Below, one piece after another: positions 1 to 7,573 of a stretch of DNA of 10,381 nt. The notes under the pieces are model-generated. The model worked only from the letters and a program-made list of their open reading frames with translations, was not told the origin of the DNA and made no database searches. Source of the stretch: Promethearchaeota archaeon. GTDB taxonomy: Archaea > Asgardarchaeota > Lokiarchaeia > Sigynarchaeales > SOKP01. Location of the stretch: contig WJIN01000442.1 in the NCBI GenBank assembly GCA_014730295.1, positions 1-10,381 on the forward strand, written 5' to 3'. How positions within the stretch are numbered: the stretch's first letter is position 1; each line of letters starts with the position of its first letter. Position numbers and translations under genes: made by a program.

Positions 1-2703
1 TCTGGCAGATTTTCCGGGCTCGAGAATAGATGAACCGCTGAGAAATTCAACTATTGAAAACGTATTCCCAATAGTGTTAACATAGAAATCATCAAGAACT
101 ACTGGGCTGTCACCAATATTCTCAACCTCAATATATGCTTCACTTTGATCAGTTGTTTGATCATAGATCAATTGACTATTTTCTCTATTTATTCTTACAG
201 CTCCCTCTTCAGCCTCTCTCACGAAGAAATTGCTTGTTGAATTGGAAAAGGTATAGGTTCCCCCTCCTATAGCAGTTACCGCAATATTCACAGTATCATC
301 CACTTCAAATCCGGATCCAGTATCGATCCAGACAATGTCTTCTTCATCCACAGAGACAATATTATCATTGATGGACGAGCCCATAGTAAAATCTTTAGAT
401 ACCCCATTAACTGAAACATTAGTGATTTCTAATTCTTCTGAGCCAATATTATCCAGCTTGAATGTACCATACCCAGTGTCAAAGATCTTGGGTTCTTTTA
501 TCTTGAATTTAGATTCTAAAGGAGTATAGTCAACTTTAAATAATTTTACTAAGCCATTACTCGAAAAATGCTCCACTGAAAAGACTTGTGAAGCTTGATG
601 GTCGATTTTTTCTATTTCCGATTTCCACGTATTTCCATCATTATCCTTAGTATTACCAATCGTAGAGATATAATGTTGAATAAGAGATCCTTCTGGATAT
701 GTATCTGAGGGATCAGAGGTTGGAACACCCCATGTCAGGAGTTTAACCAGGGTCGATTGGAACCATTTATCCTTATATTTACCGTTCGTCTGGTTTACAT
801 AATCGCTTTCTAGGAACACAGAATTCTCTGCCCAATTATCTTGTTCTAATCCCATATTAATATATGTTTCATAGTGATTATTTGGTATTCGAACCATCCA
901 CTGCCATTTACCTTCATCGCCACCCAAACCATCATAAAAGTACCCAAAATAGACTAGTACATACTCCGCCTGGAGTTCCTTTAACATTTGAGCACTATAT
1001 ATCTCATCACTCTGCATCAGAGCGATTCCCGTCATTCCGTCTTTCCATACTCTTAAGTTTGCATTATCATTAACTGTTGTCACATTCCCGATCGGGGTTA
1101 GCCAATACCCATAATCCCACCAGCTAACTACTACTGTTTCTCCCGGTAAATTAGTTCTCATCCATGTGAGGGAATCTTCCCAATCGTGGAGTACTCCACC
1201 AGGAACAAGTTGAGAATATGATAATTGAGAGGTTGCTAAATCAGTTGCATGAACCACTTGTGAAATACATAAAAATCCGACTAAAAAGTATACAGCATAT
1301 ATTTCACCTTTCCCAATAGTTTTTCTTCTTCGCAAAAGCTTTTTCCTTTTCCTGCGAATCTCACCCCTCTGCTCTTTATAAAAGCTTCCGAATATTTTTA
1401 AAATATTTACCAAACCATAAGCCCCTATAAGAGCGGCCGCGGGAGCAAAGAGTAAGATAATCCTTACCATACTACCCGTAAAATAAAAAAGAGTAATAAG
1501 AAACACAATCATAAAAATATCGGCTGCAATATAGCGTTTGAAACAAAAGTATATACCTAAGGGAAGTATCATTAGGGGGATTAAAATATTATAATAAATA
1601 CTACTCCACGTGCTCGGGGTATGTTCCGCTACGCTGGCAACAAATGCCACTTGATTTCGTATTAGGGGATTCAGAATACTTTGAAATTTAGTCCCAAAAC
1701 CGAAAGGAATTATATTGGGTACCGTATAGATTATTACTGCTAGCACAATTCCAGCGGGAATTATTCCCCATTTAAGGAAATTCATCACGCTATTGTATAA
1801 TTTTGGTCTTTCGTTTCTTTGAATATAAAGGATATGGTATATAATAAGTAATCCTGTAAATAGAACTAATCCTCCTACATTCAAACTTGTTAGAAAATCT
1901 CCAAAATTAAAACTGATCCATAATGCGTTAACAAAAAGACCTGTACCTTGAACTCCCGCATAGGCAATTAAAACATTCTGGTTGTATTTATTTAGTAAAA
2001 TTAGTAAGAATGTAACAATAGGAATTATGTAAAATACATATTCCGAACCACCCCATGACAATCCTAGGTACCCAGAGAATATACCACCTAATATGGAGTA
2101 AGTAATACTGCCAGTTCGTATTGTCTTTAAGAAAAATAAGAATGTCATGATAACTGCGAAGACTCCTATAGTTTCGTTGTCGAAGAAGCCCGCTACGGTT
2201 CTCTGCATATGTCCCGGACTAAAAGCGAGAAAAAAAGCCGCAAATAATCCACATCTACGATCCAGAACTTCCTTCCCGAGAAAATACATAGCTAACACAG
2301 TGAGACCCCCCATGATTGCGGGAAAAAAGTAGCAAAGATCATACAATGAGATTGGAAATCCTAAGAAGTGTAGTATATTATAAAAACCAACAACCGTAAA
2401 GGTTAATCCTGGCCTTAAGGTAAATCTGTTAACTCCTTCGGGATACCAACTTTTAAAATCATGCCAATGAAAATAATCATAAATAGAATGTGTTGATAAA
2501 TATTCCGCATTATAGTATTGAATCCATGGATCGAAGGCTTTAATCAGGCGACTATCGTGAATAATAGGAGATAATCGAATTAATATAGCAATAAAAACTA
2601 CTAAAAAGACTGCGATGAAAAAAATGATATTTCGTTTTTTAATAGTTAAACTAGCGCTAACTCGATCGCGGAAATTTTGTAAAGATCTATAAACCTTCGA
2701 CAT
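1..2703 (-). CDS. STT3/AglB-type oligosaccharyltransferase, catalytic subunit (C-terminus outside window)
   Basis: Membrane enzyme that transfers a lipid-linked glycan to Asn in N-x-S/T sequons on the outer face of the membrane. The frame is open for 901 codons from an ATG at 2701-2703 to the window edge. Visible parts: first membrane helix at about residues 25-45; metal-binding loop FDPW at 57-60; VAGFFDNE at 170-177 (acidic motif, D175/E177); many further hydrophobic helices; external-loop motif SVAEHTPSTWSS at 357-368; Arg414 in MVRIILLFAP; a very basic cytoplasmic loop at 443-466; last helix at about 468-483; then the external domain with the signature WWDYG at 528-532 and YVLVYFG at 581-587. 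These motifs follow eukaryotic STT3 closely. From about residue 730 there is a beta-rich tail with two similar segments, each starting near a [DE]NIG motif (751-754 and 861-864). Four sequons lie in the external part (N540, N637, N762, N821). Function certain; total length unknown. Confidence 0.95.
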   Translation of the reverse strand, partial: MSKVYRSLQNFRDRVSASLTIKKRNIIFFIAVFLVVFIAILIRLSPIIHDSRLIKAFDPWIQYYNAEYLSTHSIYDYFHWHDFKSWYPEGVNRFTLRPGLTFTVVGFYNILHFLGFPISLYDLCYFFPAIMGGLTVLAMYFLGKEVLDRRCGLFAAFFLAFSPGHMQRTVAGFFDNETIGVFAVIMTFLFFLKTIRTGSITYSILGGIFSGYLGLSWGGSEYVFYIIPIVTFLLILLNKYNQNVLIAYAGVQGTGLFVNALWISFNFGDFLTSLNVGGLVLFTGLLIIYHILYIQRNERPKLYNSVMNFLKWGIIPAGIVLAVIIYTVPNIIPFGFGTKFQSILNPLIRNQVAFVASVAEHTPSTWSSIYYNILIPLMILPLGIYFCFKRYIAADIFMIVFLITLFYFTGSMVRIILLFAPAAALIGAYGLVNILKIFGSFYKEQRGEIRRKRKKLLRRRKTIGKGEIYAVYFLVGFLCISQVVHATDLATSQLSYSQLVPGGVLHDWEDSLTWMRTNLPGETVVVSWWDYGYWLTPIGNVTTVNDNANLRVWKDGMTGIALMQSDEIYSAQMLKELQAEYVLVYFGYFYDGLGGDEGKWQWMVRIPNNHYETYINMGLEQDNWAENSVFLESDYVNQTNGKYKDKWFQSTLVKLLTWGVPTSDPSDTYPEGSLIQHYISTIGNTKDNDGNTWKSEIEKIDHQASQVFSVEHFSSNGLVKLFKVDYTPLESKFKIKEPKIFDTGYGTFKLDNIGSEELEITNVSVNGVSKDFTMGSSINDNIVSVDEEDIVWIDTGSGFEVDDTVNIAVTAIGGGTYTFSNSTSNFFVREAEEGAVRINRENSQLIYDQTTDQSEAYIEVENIGDSPVVLDDFYVNTIGNTFSIVEFLSGSSILEPGKSAR

Positions 2704-2729
2704 ATGAGATATAATGAATTTAATTAAAA

Positions 2730-2745
2730 CGCTATTAAAAATCTT
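2730..2745 (-). promoter_or_regulatory. Candidate TATA box for the STT3 gene
   Basis: On the minus strand this reads AAGATTTTTAATAGCG. Its centre is about 36 bp upstream of the STT3 ATG, which with the usual archaeal TATA-to-start-site distance would give a leader of about 10 nt. The whole region is AT-rich, so the call is tentative. No Shine-Dalgarno sequence precedes the ATG. Confidence 0.3.
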
Positions 2746-2879
2746 AATGAAATTTAGATTTAAAATTTTGTTTTTTAGCGATATCTGAAAGGTGTTTAAA
2801 TAGGAATATTACATAATCTAAATATTTTATATAGATAGTGATTGCGAGAATGATTAAGAGAGTTAAGATTAATTAAGAA

Positions 2880-2892
2880 GGTTTTTAAAGTA
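2880..2892 (+). promoter_or_regulatory. Candidate TATA box for truA
   Basis: A GGTTTTTAAAGTA element lies about 50 bp upstream of the truA ATG, which would place transcription start roughly 25 nt before the gene. No clear ribosome-binding site is present in that leader. Tentative because of the AT-rich background. Confidence 0.3.
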
Positions 2893-2936
2893 AAAAGAAA
2901 AAATTTTTGATTTCTGATATCTTTTTTTGAATAGCT

Positions 2937-3785
2937 ATGCCATCGAAAATCAAATATTTCTTTAAACTTTATTATATTGCCAAAGAGAAATATTATGGTT
3001 CTCAGAGACAAGAAAATGTGCTGACTATTGAAAATGCCGTAATTGATGCCCTTAAAGACCGAAAATACCTCGAAAATGTGGAGGAGGCTGAGTTTGAGTT
3101 TGCCAGCAGGACGGATAGATATGTCTCAGCTCGCGGAGCAGTGTTTTCGCTTATACCCAAAAAAGAACCGATCCTTATGGAAATTAATTCATTTTTACCC
3201 GAGGAAATTGGATTATGGGCATATTCTAAAGTTCCTTTAGAGTATTCCCCCCGATTTAACGCCCTTTCTCGTCATTATAGATATATAATTCCGGTAAAAT
3301 TGAGTTATTTAAGTTTCAAATATAATTTTAATCTCAACTTATTCAAAAAAGCCTCTGCTCAACTCGAAGGGGCCCATGATTTTCAAAACTTTTCAAAAAG
3401 GGATGATTCTATAGAGAACACGAAAAGAACACTTGACAAAGTAAAAGTATATGTTCTACATGATACGATTATAATTGATTTCATAAGTCAAGCATTTTTA
3501 AGGCAACAAATTCGGCGGATGATACAGAAATTGCTGGAAGTAGGAAAAAATGAAATAAGTTATAATGATTTTCTTGCTCTCTTTGATGCATCCAAATTCG
3601 TATCTTATCAACCTGCTAGCCCAAAGGGTTTGATATTATGGGAAATTAAATATGATTCTCGGGTGAGTTTTCATATTGATGAAAAATCAGCAGAACGTAG
3701 GGATAACTATTTTTTCCAAGAGGAGCAAAAAAGTTGGCTACAATATAAATTATTCAGCTGTTTGCAACAGGACAATTTTAGCTAG
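2937..3785 (+). CDS. truA: tRNA pseudouridine(38-40) synthase TruA
   Basis: Converts uridine to pseudouridine in the anticodon stem-loop (positions 38-40) of tRNAs. At 282 residues it has the usual length for archaeal TruA. The catalytic aspartate is D60 in the motif SRTDRYVSA (58-66). Other family blocks are GSQRQ at 21-25, RFNALSRHYRYII (the F-A-R-x-R-x-Y-x-Y-like RNA-binding segment), GAHDFQNFSK, and FLRQQIRRMIQKLLEVG, which matches the conserved C-terminal FxRNxVRxM-type helix. The ATG at 2937 is the only start giving a complete N-terminal KYFFKLYYIAKEKYYGSQ beta strand. It is transcribed alone, divergent from STT3, and its last 36 bp overlap the 3' end of the opposite RFC gene. Confidence 0.93.
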   Translation: MPSKIKYFFKLYYIAKEKYYGSQRQENVLTIENAVIDALKDRKYLENVEEAEFEFASRTDRYVSARGAVFSLIPKKEPILMEINSFLPEEIGLWAYSKVPLEYSPRFNALSRHYRYIIPVKLSYLSFKYNFNLNLFKKASAQLEGAHDFQNFSKRDDSIENTKRTLDKVKVYVLHDTIIIDFISQAFLRQQIRRMIQKLLEVGKNEISYNDFLALFDASKFVSYQPASPKGLILWEIKYDSRVSFHIDEKSAERRDNYFFQEEQKSWLQYKLFSCLQQDNFS

Positions 3786-4721
3786 GAGCGCTTGGAGCTG
3801 AATTTCTTCTGTTCCTCCTTGGCTGAGACGATATTCAAACTCAGCAAGAATTTTTGATAGCTCTATTTTCATTTCTTCAGGAATAGATAATCCATACATG
3901 TCGCGATGAAGATTTCTAATTATATTCCTTCCAGATAAGCCATATTCTTTTTTCAAGTCTCCTAAGCGTTTTATAGACAACGATAATTGACCTTCCAAAG
4001 CAGTTTTCAAAATTTCTTTAATTTTCTCAGGGGGAACCTCTCCAGCTACTCGAAACACGATATCCTCGTCAATATTTTGGGAAATAGTTCCGCAAGATTG
4101 CAAATAATTAATTGCCCTTCTTAAATCACCTCGGGAAACATCAGTGAGCGCATTAAGTCCATCTGGACTTATTTCAATATCCTCCTTCTGGGCAATCATT
4201 TTTACTCGTTCTTTAATATCATCGTTAGAGAGAGATGAAAATCGAAACACTACACATCTGGATTGAATGGGGGGGATAATTTTATTGGAATAATTGCAGA
4301 TTAAAATCATTCTACAGTTACGCGTATATTTTTCCATCGTTCTTCTTAACGCTTGTTGTGCCGGAGATGTCATATTATCTGCCTCATCTAATATGAGAAT
4401 TTTAAATGGAATATCTTCTGGAGGACGCGCTTTCGCGAAATCTTTAATATATGTCCTTATCACATCAATTCCACGGGCATCGCTGGCATTTAGTTCTAAG
4501 TAAGTTTCATTGACTGCCATCTTGGAACCATATAATTCCCTTACCATCGCAAGTGCGGAGGTTGTTTTTCCCGTTCCCGCGGGTCCCGCAAAAATAAGAT
4601 GAGGCATTGATTCATCTTTTAAAAACTGTTTTAATCGTTTAATTATACCTGTCTGATTTACAACTTCATTTAGCCTTCTAGGGCGATATTTCTCAACAAA
4701 AGGCCTGCTTTCTATTGACAT
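3750..4721 (-). CDS. rfcS: Replication factor C small subunit (clamp-loader ATPase)
   Basis: AAA+ ATPase that, with the large RFC subunit, opens and loads the PCNA sliding clamp at primer-template junctions. The protein is 323 residues, standard for archaeal RFC-S, and carries no intein. Motifs seen: RFC box II-like PFVEKYRPRRLNEV at 7-20; Walker A GPAGTGKTT at 46-54; Walker B ILILDEAD at 108-115; sensor-1 Asn in ICNYSNK (about 143); arginine-finger SRC motif at 154-156; sensor-2 GDLRRAIN at 198-205; then the helical collar domain. The ATG at 4719-4721 is preceded by AGGA with 5-nt spacing. The C-terminal 11 codons plus stop overlap the end of truA on the other strand. Confidence 0.96.
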   Translation of the reverse strand: MSIESRPFVEKYRPRRLNEVVNQTGIIKRLKQFLKDESMPHLIFAGPAGTGKTTSALAMVRELYGSKMAVNETYLELNASDARGIDVIRTYIKDFAKARPPEDIPFKILILDEADNMTSPAQQALRRTMEKYTRNCRMILICNYSNKIIPPIQSRCVVFRFSSLSNDDIKERVKMIAQKEDIEISPDGLNALTDVSRGDLRRAINYLQSCGTISQNIDEDIVFRVAGEVPPEKIKEILKTALEGQLSLSIKRLGDLKKEYGLSGRNIIRNLHRDMYGLSIPEEMKIELSKILAEFEYRLSQGGTEEIQLQALLAKIVLLQTAE

Positions 4722-4841
4722 GCGAATCCTATTCTTATTTTATGAAGAATGATTAATAATTATAAAATTATAATTATAAAAGAAATTTATTACTTCTTGA
4801 TAATATAGATTATCAATTAAACTATAAAAACACGAAATTCA
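4722..4841. promoter_or_regulatory. Divergent promoter region between rfcS and enolase
   Basis: This 120-bp region must hold promoters for both genes. A perfect inverted repeat, ATTATAA-AA-TTATAAT at 4759-4774, presents the same TATA-like face to both strands. A second TATA-like element, GATAATATAG at about 4799-4808, lies closer to enolase. For rfcS, AGGA (minus strand, 4727-4730) is a plausible ribosome-binding site. Enolase has no evident Shine-Dalgarno sequence and may have a short leader. Confidence 0.45.
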
Positions 4842-6146
4842 ATGACAGATTTCAAAATAGAAAAAATTCATGCTCGGTGGGTTTTAGATTCTCGTGGGAA
4901 TCCGACAGTTGAATGTGACATTTATGCGGACGGGAAGATGGGGCGGGCCGCAGTTCCTTCTGGAGCCTCCACGGGAGAGTTAGAAGCCCTAGAATTAAGA
5001 GATGGTGGAGAAAAATTTATGGGAAAAGGTGTATCTCAAGCGGTTAACAATGTGAATAATATTATTGCAAAGAAATTAAAAGGAATGGATGTGGTGGCTC
5101 AGAATTTAATAGATAAAAAACTACTTGAGCTTGACGGGACAGATAATAAGGAGAGATTAGGAGCTAATGCCATTTTGTCCGTTTCTCTTGCAGCTGCCAA
5201 GCTTGCAGCAAAATTGAGAAATATTCCTCTATACCAACACATCTTTGAGATAAGCTATGGAAGCACGAGAGAGGATTTTTTGATGCCCCTTCCTTGCTGC
5301 AATATTTTAAATGGAGGGGAGCATGCAGGAAACGATCTTTCTATACAAGAATTTATGATACTTCCCAAAGGAGCCAATTCTTTCTCAACGGCAATTAGAT
5401 GGGTTTCTGAAGTGTATCACACCCTAAAGGGAATTTTAGCGAAAAAATACGGACCTCAAGCTATAAATGTAGGAGATGAAGGGGGTTTCGCTCCAAACTT
5501 TTCACGCACGAATGAGGCAATGGATGTTATAATTGAGGCAATTGAAGAACGAGGTTTTAGTCCCGGAAAGGAATTTGTAATTGCAATTGATGCCGCGGCA
5601 AGTGAATTTTTTAAAGAAGGAAAGTATAATATTGATGAGAAAAAGCTAAACGAAGATGAACTCTTGGAATACTATCTTAATCTCATCAAAGATTATCCGC
5701 TCACATCGATCGAAGATCCTTTTGATCAAACTGCCTTTTCCGGATTTAGCAAATTGACAGATAATGTGGATAAAGGAATCCAAATTGTAGATGATGATCT
5801 GACTGTAACAAATATTAAAATCTTAAAGAAAGCGATTGAAACCGGAGCGGGAAATGCACTTTTATTAAAGGTAAATCAAATAGGGTCTCTTACCGAAGCC
5901 ATTGAAGCTGCAAAGATGAGTTTTGATAATAATTTCAATGTGATGGTCTCGCATCGCTCAGGAGAAACAGAAGATCCCTTTATCGCCGATTTGGCAGTGG
6001 GATTATGTTCTGGACAGATTAAAAGTGGAGCTCCTTGTAGAAGCGATAGATGTTCTAAATATAATCAACTACTTAGAATTGAGGAAGAATTAAAGAATGA
6101 TGCAGTATATCCTTCAGAATTTAATTCATGGAAAGACTTTCAATAG
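4842..6146 (+). CDS. eno: Enolase (phosphopyruvate hydratase)
   Basis: Interconverts 2-phosphoglycerate and phosphoenolpyruvate in glycolysis and gluconeogenesis; cytosolic and Mg-dependent. The 434-residue length is typical. All catalytic positions are recognisable by family alignment: the mobile loop VPSGASTG at 38-45; E170 in SIQEFMILP; E213 in GDEGGFAPN (general acid/base pair with K343); metal ligands D250 (AIDAAAS), E291 (SIEDPFD) and D318 (VDDDLTVTN); K343 in LLLKVNQIGSLTEA, the enolase signature; SHRSGETEDPF at 370-380 with H371; and K394 in QIKSGAPCR. The ATG at 4842 begins the normal N-terminal strand. The gene is monocistronic, ends 19 bp before the convergent methyltransferase gene, and has a T-run after its stop. 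Confidence 0.97.
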   Translation: MTDFKIEKIHARWVLDSRGNPTVECDIYADGKMGRAAVPSGASTGELEALELRDGGEKFMGKGVSQAVNNVNNIIAKKLKGMDVVAQNLIDKKLLELDGTDNKERLGANAILSVSLAAAKLAAKLRNIPLYQHIFEISYGSTREDFLMPLPCCNILNGGEHAGNDLSIQEFMILPKGANSFSTAIRWVSEVYHTLKGILAKKYGPQAINVGDEGGFAPNFSRTNEAMDVIIEAIEERGFSPGKEFVIAIDAAASEFFKEGKYNIDEKKLNEDELLEYYLNLIKDYPLTSIEDPFDQTAFSGFSKLTDNVDKGIQIVDDDLTVTNIKILKKAIETGAGNALLLKVNQIGSLTEAIEAAKMSFDNNFNVMVSHRSGETEDPFIADLAVGLCSGQIKSGAPCRSDRCSKYNQLLRIEEELKNDAVYPSEFNSWKDFQ

Positions 6147-6165
6147 AAAATTATTTTTTTAAATC
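6147..6165 (+). terminator. T-rich terminator after enolase
   Basis: Directly after the enolase stop the plus strand runs AAAATTATTTTTTT, the kind of U-tract that is sufficient for intrinsic termination in archaea. It lies in the 19-bp gap to the convergent methyltransferase gene. I see no hairpin. Confidence 0.45.
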
Positions 6166-6804
6166 CTAGCTTTTTTTAAATCTATATAGATTTACCTCAA
6201 TTTCCTTTCTTTTTTGTTCATGAAACGGAAAAGTTTTTTCAAGAATCATAGTGTAGGGAAGAACGTAGTCAACATGCCATTTATGTTTATATGCATAGTC
6301 TGTGATGAATTTATGTACCTTTTTATTGGCTAAATGAATCGAATAAATTACATCCGAAAACATAAAGGCAGTTTCAAGAAAAATTCTGTCTGCTCCTCGT
6401 TTTTGTACCCCAAATGGTGGATTCATAATTGTGGTAATTTTGGAAAATGAATTGAAAAAATGTGGAGTTATTCCAAAATTTTTCACATTCATACAAAGAG
6501 GGAGAATAAGATTTTCAAATTGAAAGAGATTTAAGTTTTCTCTCAATATTGCCAGTGCTCTTGGATCTACATCTATACTTAATATTCTTAACGGATTTAA
6601 AAATGCACTTGAGAGAGAGAGTCTTCCAGTCCCAGCCCCTAAATCTACTATTAAGTTACGCTGAATATCATCAAACTCCACCCCCGCGAAAAAGATAATA
6701 TCTATTGCACAAGCGGCATCAATAGTGTATTGTTCAAGTGTAACTTTTGGATTGTCAAAACTTTTCGTGCTTTGGATGAGAGAAATAAGTTCCTTTTTCT
6801 TAAT
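6166..6804 (-). CDS. METTL5-like RNA N6-adenine methyltransferase, probable ATT start
   Basis: SAM-dependent methyltransferase of the METTL5 family; the human member makes m6A in 18S rRNA together with TRMT112. Motif I is DLGAGTG at residues 54-60 and the catalytic adenine-specific motif NPPFG is at 128-132. A GTG at 6679-6681 would give 171 residues but removes the family's N-terminal block. The same frame continues upstream without a stop and encodes LEQYTI (23-28), equivalent to human LEQYPT, preceded by a lysine-rich helix. No ATG, GTG or TTG occurs between the upstream stop (6823-6825) and that GTG. An ATT at 6802-6804, with GAGGG 8-9 nt before it, gives 212 residues, close to human METTL5 (209). 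ATA at 6820-6822 is another option. Function is confident; the exact start is inferred. It is divergent from Csl4, so both share a short promoter region. Confidence 0.88.
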   Translation of the reverse strand: MKKKELISLIQSTKSFDNPKVTLEQYTIDAACAIDIIFFAGVEFDDIQRNLIVDLGAGTGRLSLSSAFLNPLRILSIDVDPRALAILRENLNLFQFENLILPLCMNVKNFGITPHFFNSFSKITTIMNPPFGVQKRGADRIFLETAFMFSDVIYSIHLANKKVHKFITDYAYKHKWHVDYVLPYTMILEKTFPFHEQKRKEIEVNLYRFKKS

Positions 6805-6812
6805 TTTGAAAA

Positions 6813-6818
6813 CCCTCT
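6813..6818 (-). promoter_or_regulatory. Shine-Dalgarno-like site that supports the ATT start
   Basis: On the minus strand this reads AGAGGG and lies 8 nt upstream of the ATT at 6802-6804. Several genes in the window lack any such site, so its presence at the right distance is a useful hint that translation begins there and not at the internal GTG. Confidence 0.5.
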
Positions 6819-6882
6819 GTATTTAATCGGATCTTATTAAACATTATCAATAAATTTAATTTATTTATTAACTTTTAAATAT

Positions 6883-7524
6883 ATGAAGAGAAAGAAAATT
6901 AGCAATTATAGACAGAGTGGTAAGTTTATGACTAAATCTTTGAAGGATAAGGACATCGTGTTAACTGGGGAATATCTGGGGGTTGTCGAGGAATTTTTAC
7001 CCGATAAAGATTCAACCTATACTAAAGATGGAAAAATTTTCGCCACTAAAACTGGACTTCTTAACGTTGATATTAATAAGCGAAAGATAGATATTAAAAC
7101 GCATAATGAAGAAGATAGGAAAGTCGTGAAAGTCGGTGATATAGTTATAGGTTCTATTCTTTTCTTAAGAAAATATTCGGTAGGACTTAATTTTTATACA
7201 ATTAACAATAAATTACATTTTAATTCCTATTACTTTGGCAATATTCATGTAAGTCAAATTTCAAACCGTTATATTGAAAAAATTAAAGACGCATTTCAAG
7301 TAACTGATATTATTCGTGCGAAAGTGATTGAGGAGAAAAGTAATGAGTATAATCTTAGTACTGTGGGTAAAAATTTAGGTGTTATACACGCAGATTGTTC
7401 AATATGTGGAACCCCTTTAGATAGAACTGGGTTTGATAAAGTCAGGTGTCCTATGTGTGGAAATATGGAATCACGCAAAATGGCGGAAGATTATCGTTCT
7501 GTAAGCCATGAGCTTAGATATTAA
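6883..7524 (+). CDS. csl4: Exosome complex RNA-binding subunit Csl4
   Basis: Cap protein of the archaeal exosome, which binds substrate RNA above the Rrp41/Rrp42 ring for 3'-to-5' decay or tailing. Three parts are visible in the 213 residues: an N-terminal domain with GEYLGVVEEFLP at 29-40 and KDGKIFATKTG at 48-58; an S1 RNA-binding domain at about 82-160; and a C-terminal zinc ribbon with C172-x2-C175 and C189-x2-C192. An alternative start, Met16 (6928), would also leave all domains intact; it is preceded by a weak GAGTGGT site and lies better placed relative to the TTTTAAATAT element at about 6873-6882. It is the first gene of a plus-strand run with RpoL, an arrangement common in archaea. 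Confidence 0.93.
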   Translation: MKRKKISNYRQSGKFMTKSLKDKDIVLTGEYLGVVEEFLPDKDSTYTKDGKIFATKTGLLNVDINKRKIDIKTHNEEDRKVVKVGDIVIGSILFLRKYSVGLNFYTINNKLHFNSYYFGNIHVSQISNRYIEKIKDAFQVTDIIRAKVIEEKSNEYNLSTVGKNLGVIHADCSICGTPLDRTGFDKVRCPMCGNMESRKMAEDYRSVSHELRY

Positions 7525-7550
7525 TTCTTTTTATTTTATTTTTTATACTT
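7525..7550 (+). terminator. T-rich tract after csl4
   Basis: The 26 nt after the csl4 stop are almost all T with few A and C (TTCTTTTTATTTTATTTTTT and onward). Such tracts terminate archaeal RNA polymerase at least partly, so csl4 may be partly uncoupled from the genes behind it. No hairpin is evident. Confidence 0.4.
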
Positions 7551-7573
7551 ATTAGAGATTGAAGTGAATTATT

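Larger units (their letters stand above)
2704..2936. other. Divergent intergenic region between STT3 and truA
   Basis: This 233-bp AT-rich stretch separates two divergently transcribed genes. It carries candidate TATA elements for both sides. I see no convincing tRNA, C/D-box RNA or coding frame. A further TTTAAATA element at about 2795-2805 could serve either strand. Confidence 0.6.

Noticed and set aside
335..2332. Three short plus-strand open frames (335-529, 864-1073, 2147-2332).
   Set aside because: All lie inside the long minus-strand STT3 coding frame, have no recognisable domain, and are antisense shadows.
2850..2925. Possible C/D-box guide RNA (AATGATTA as C box, CTGA as D box).
   Set aside because: The C box has a mismatch, the flanks do not form a convincing terminal stem, and no D'/C' pair is clear.
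2796..3011. A 71-codon minus-strand frame between STT3 and truA.
   Set aside because: It overlaps the start of truA, is low in complexity and shows no family signature.
6679..6681. GTG as the start of the METTL5-like gene.
   Set aside because: It would delete the conserved LEQY segment and about 40 residues that align with METTL5 homologues.
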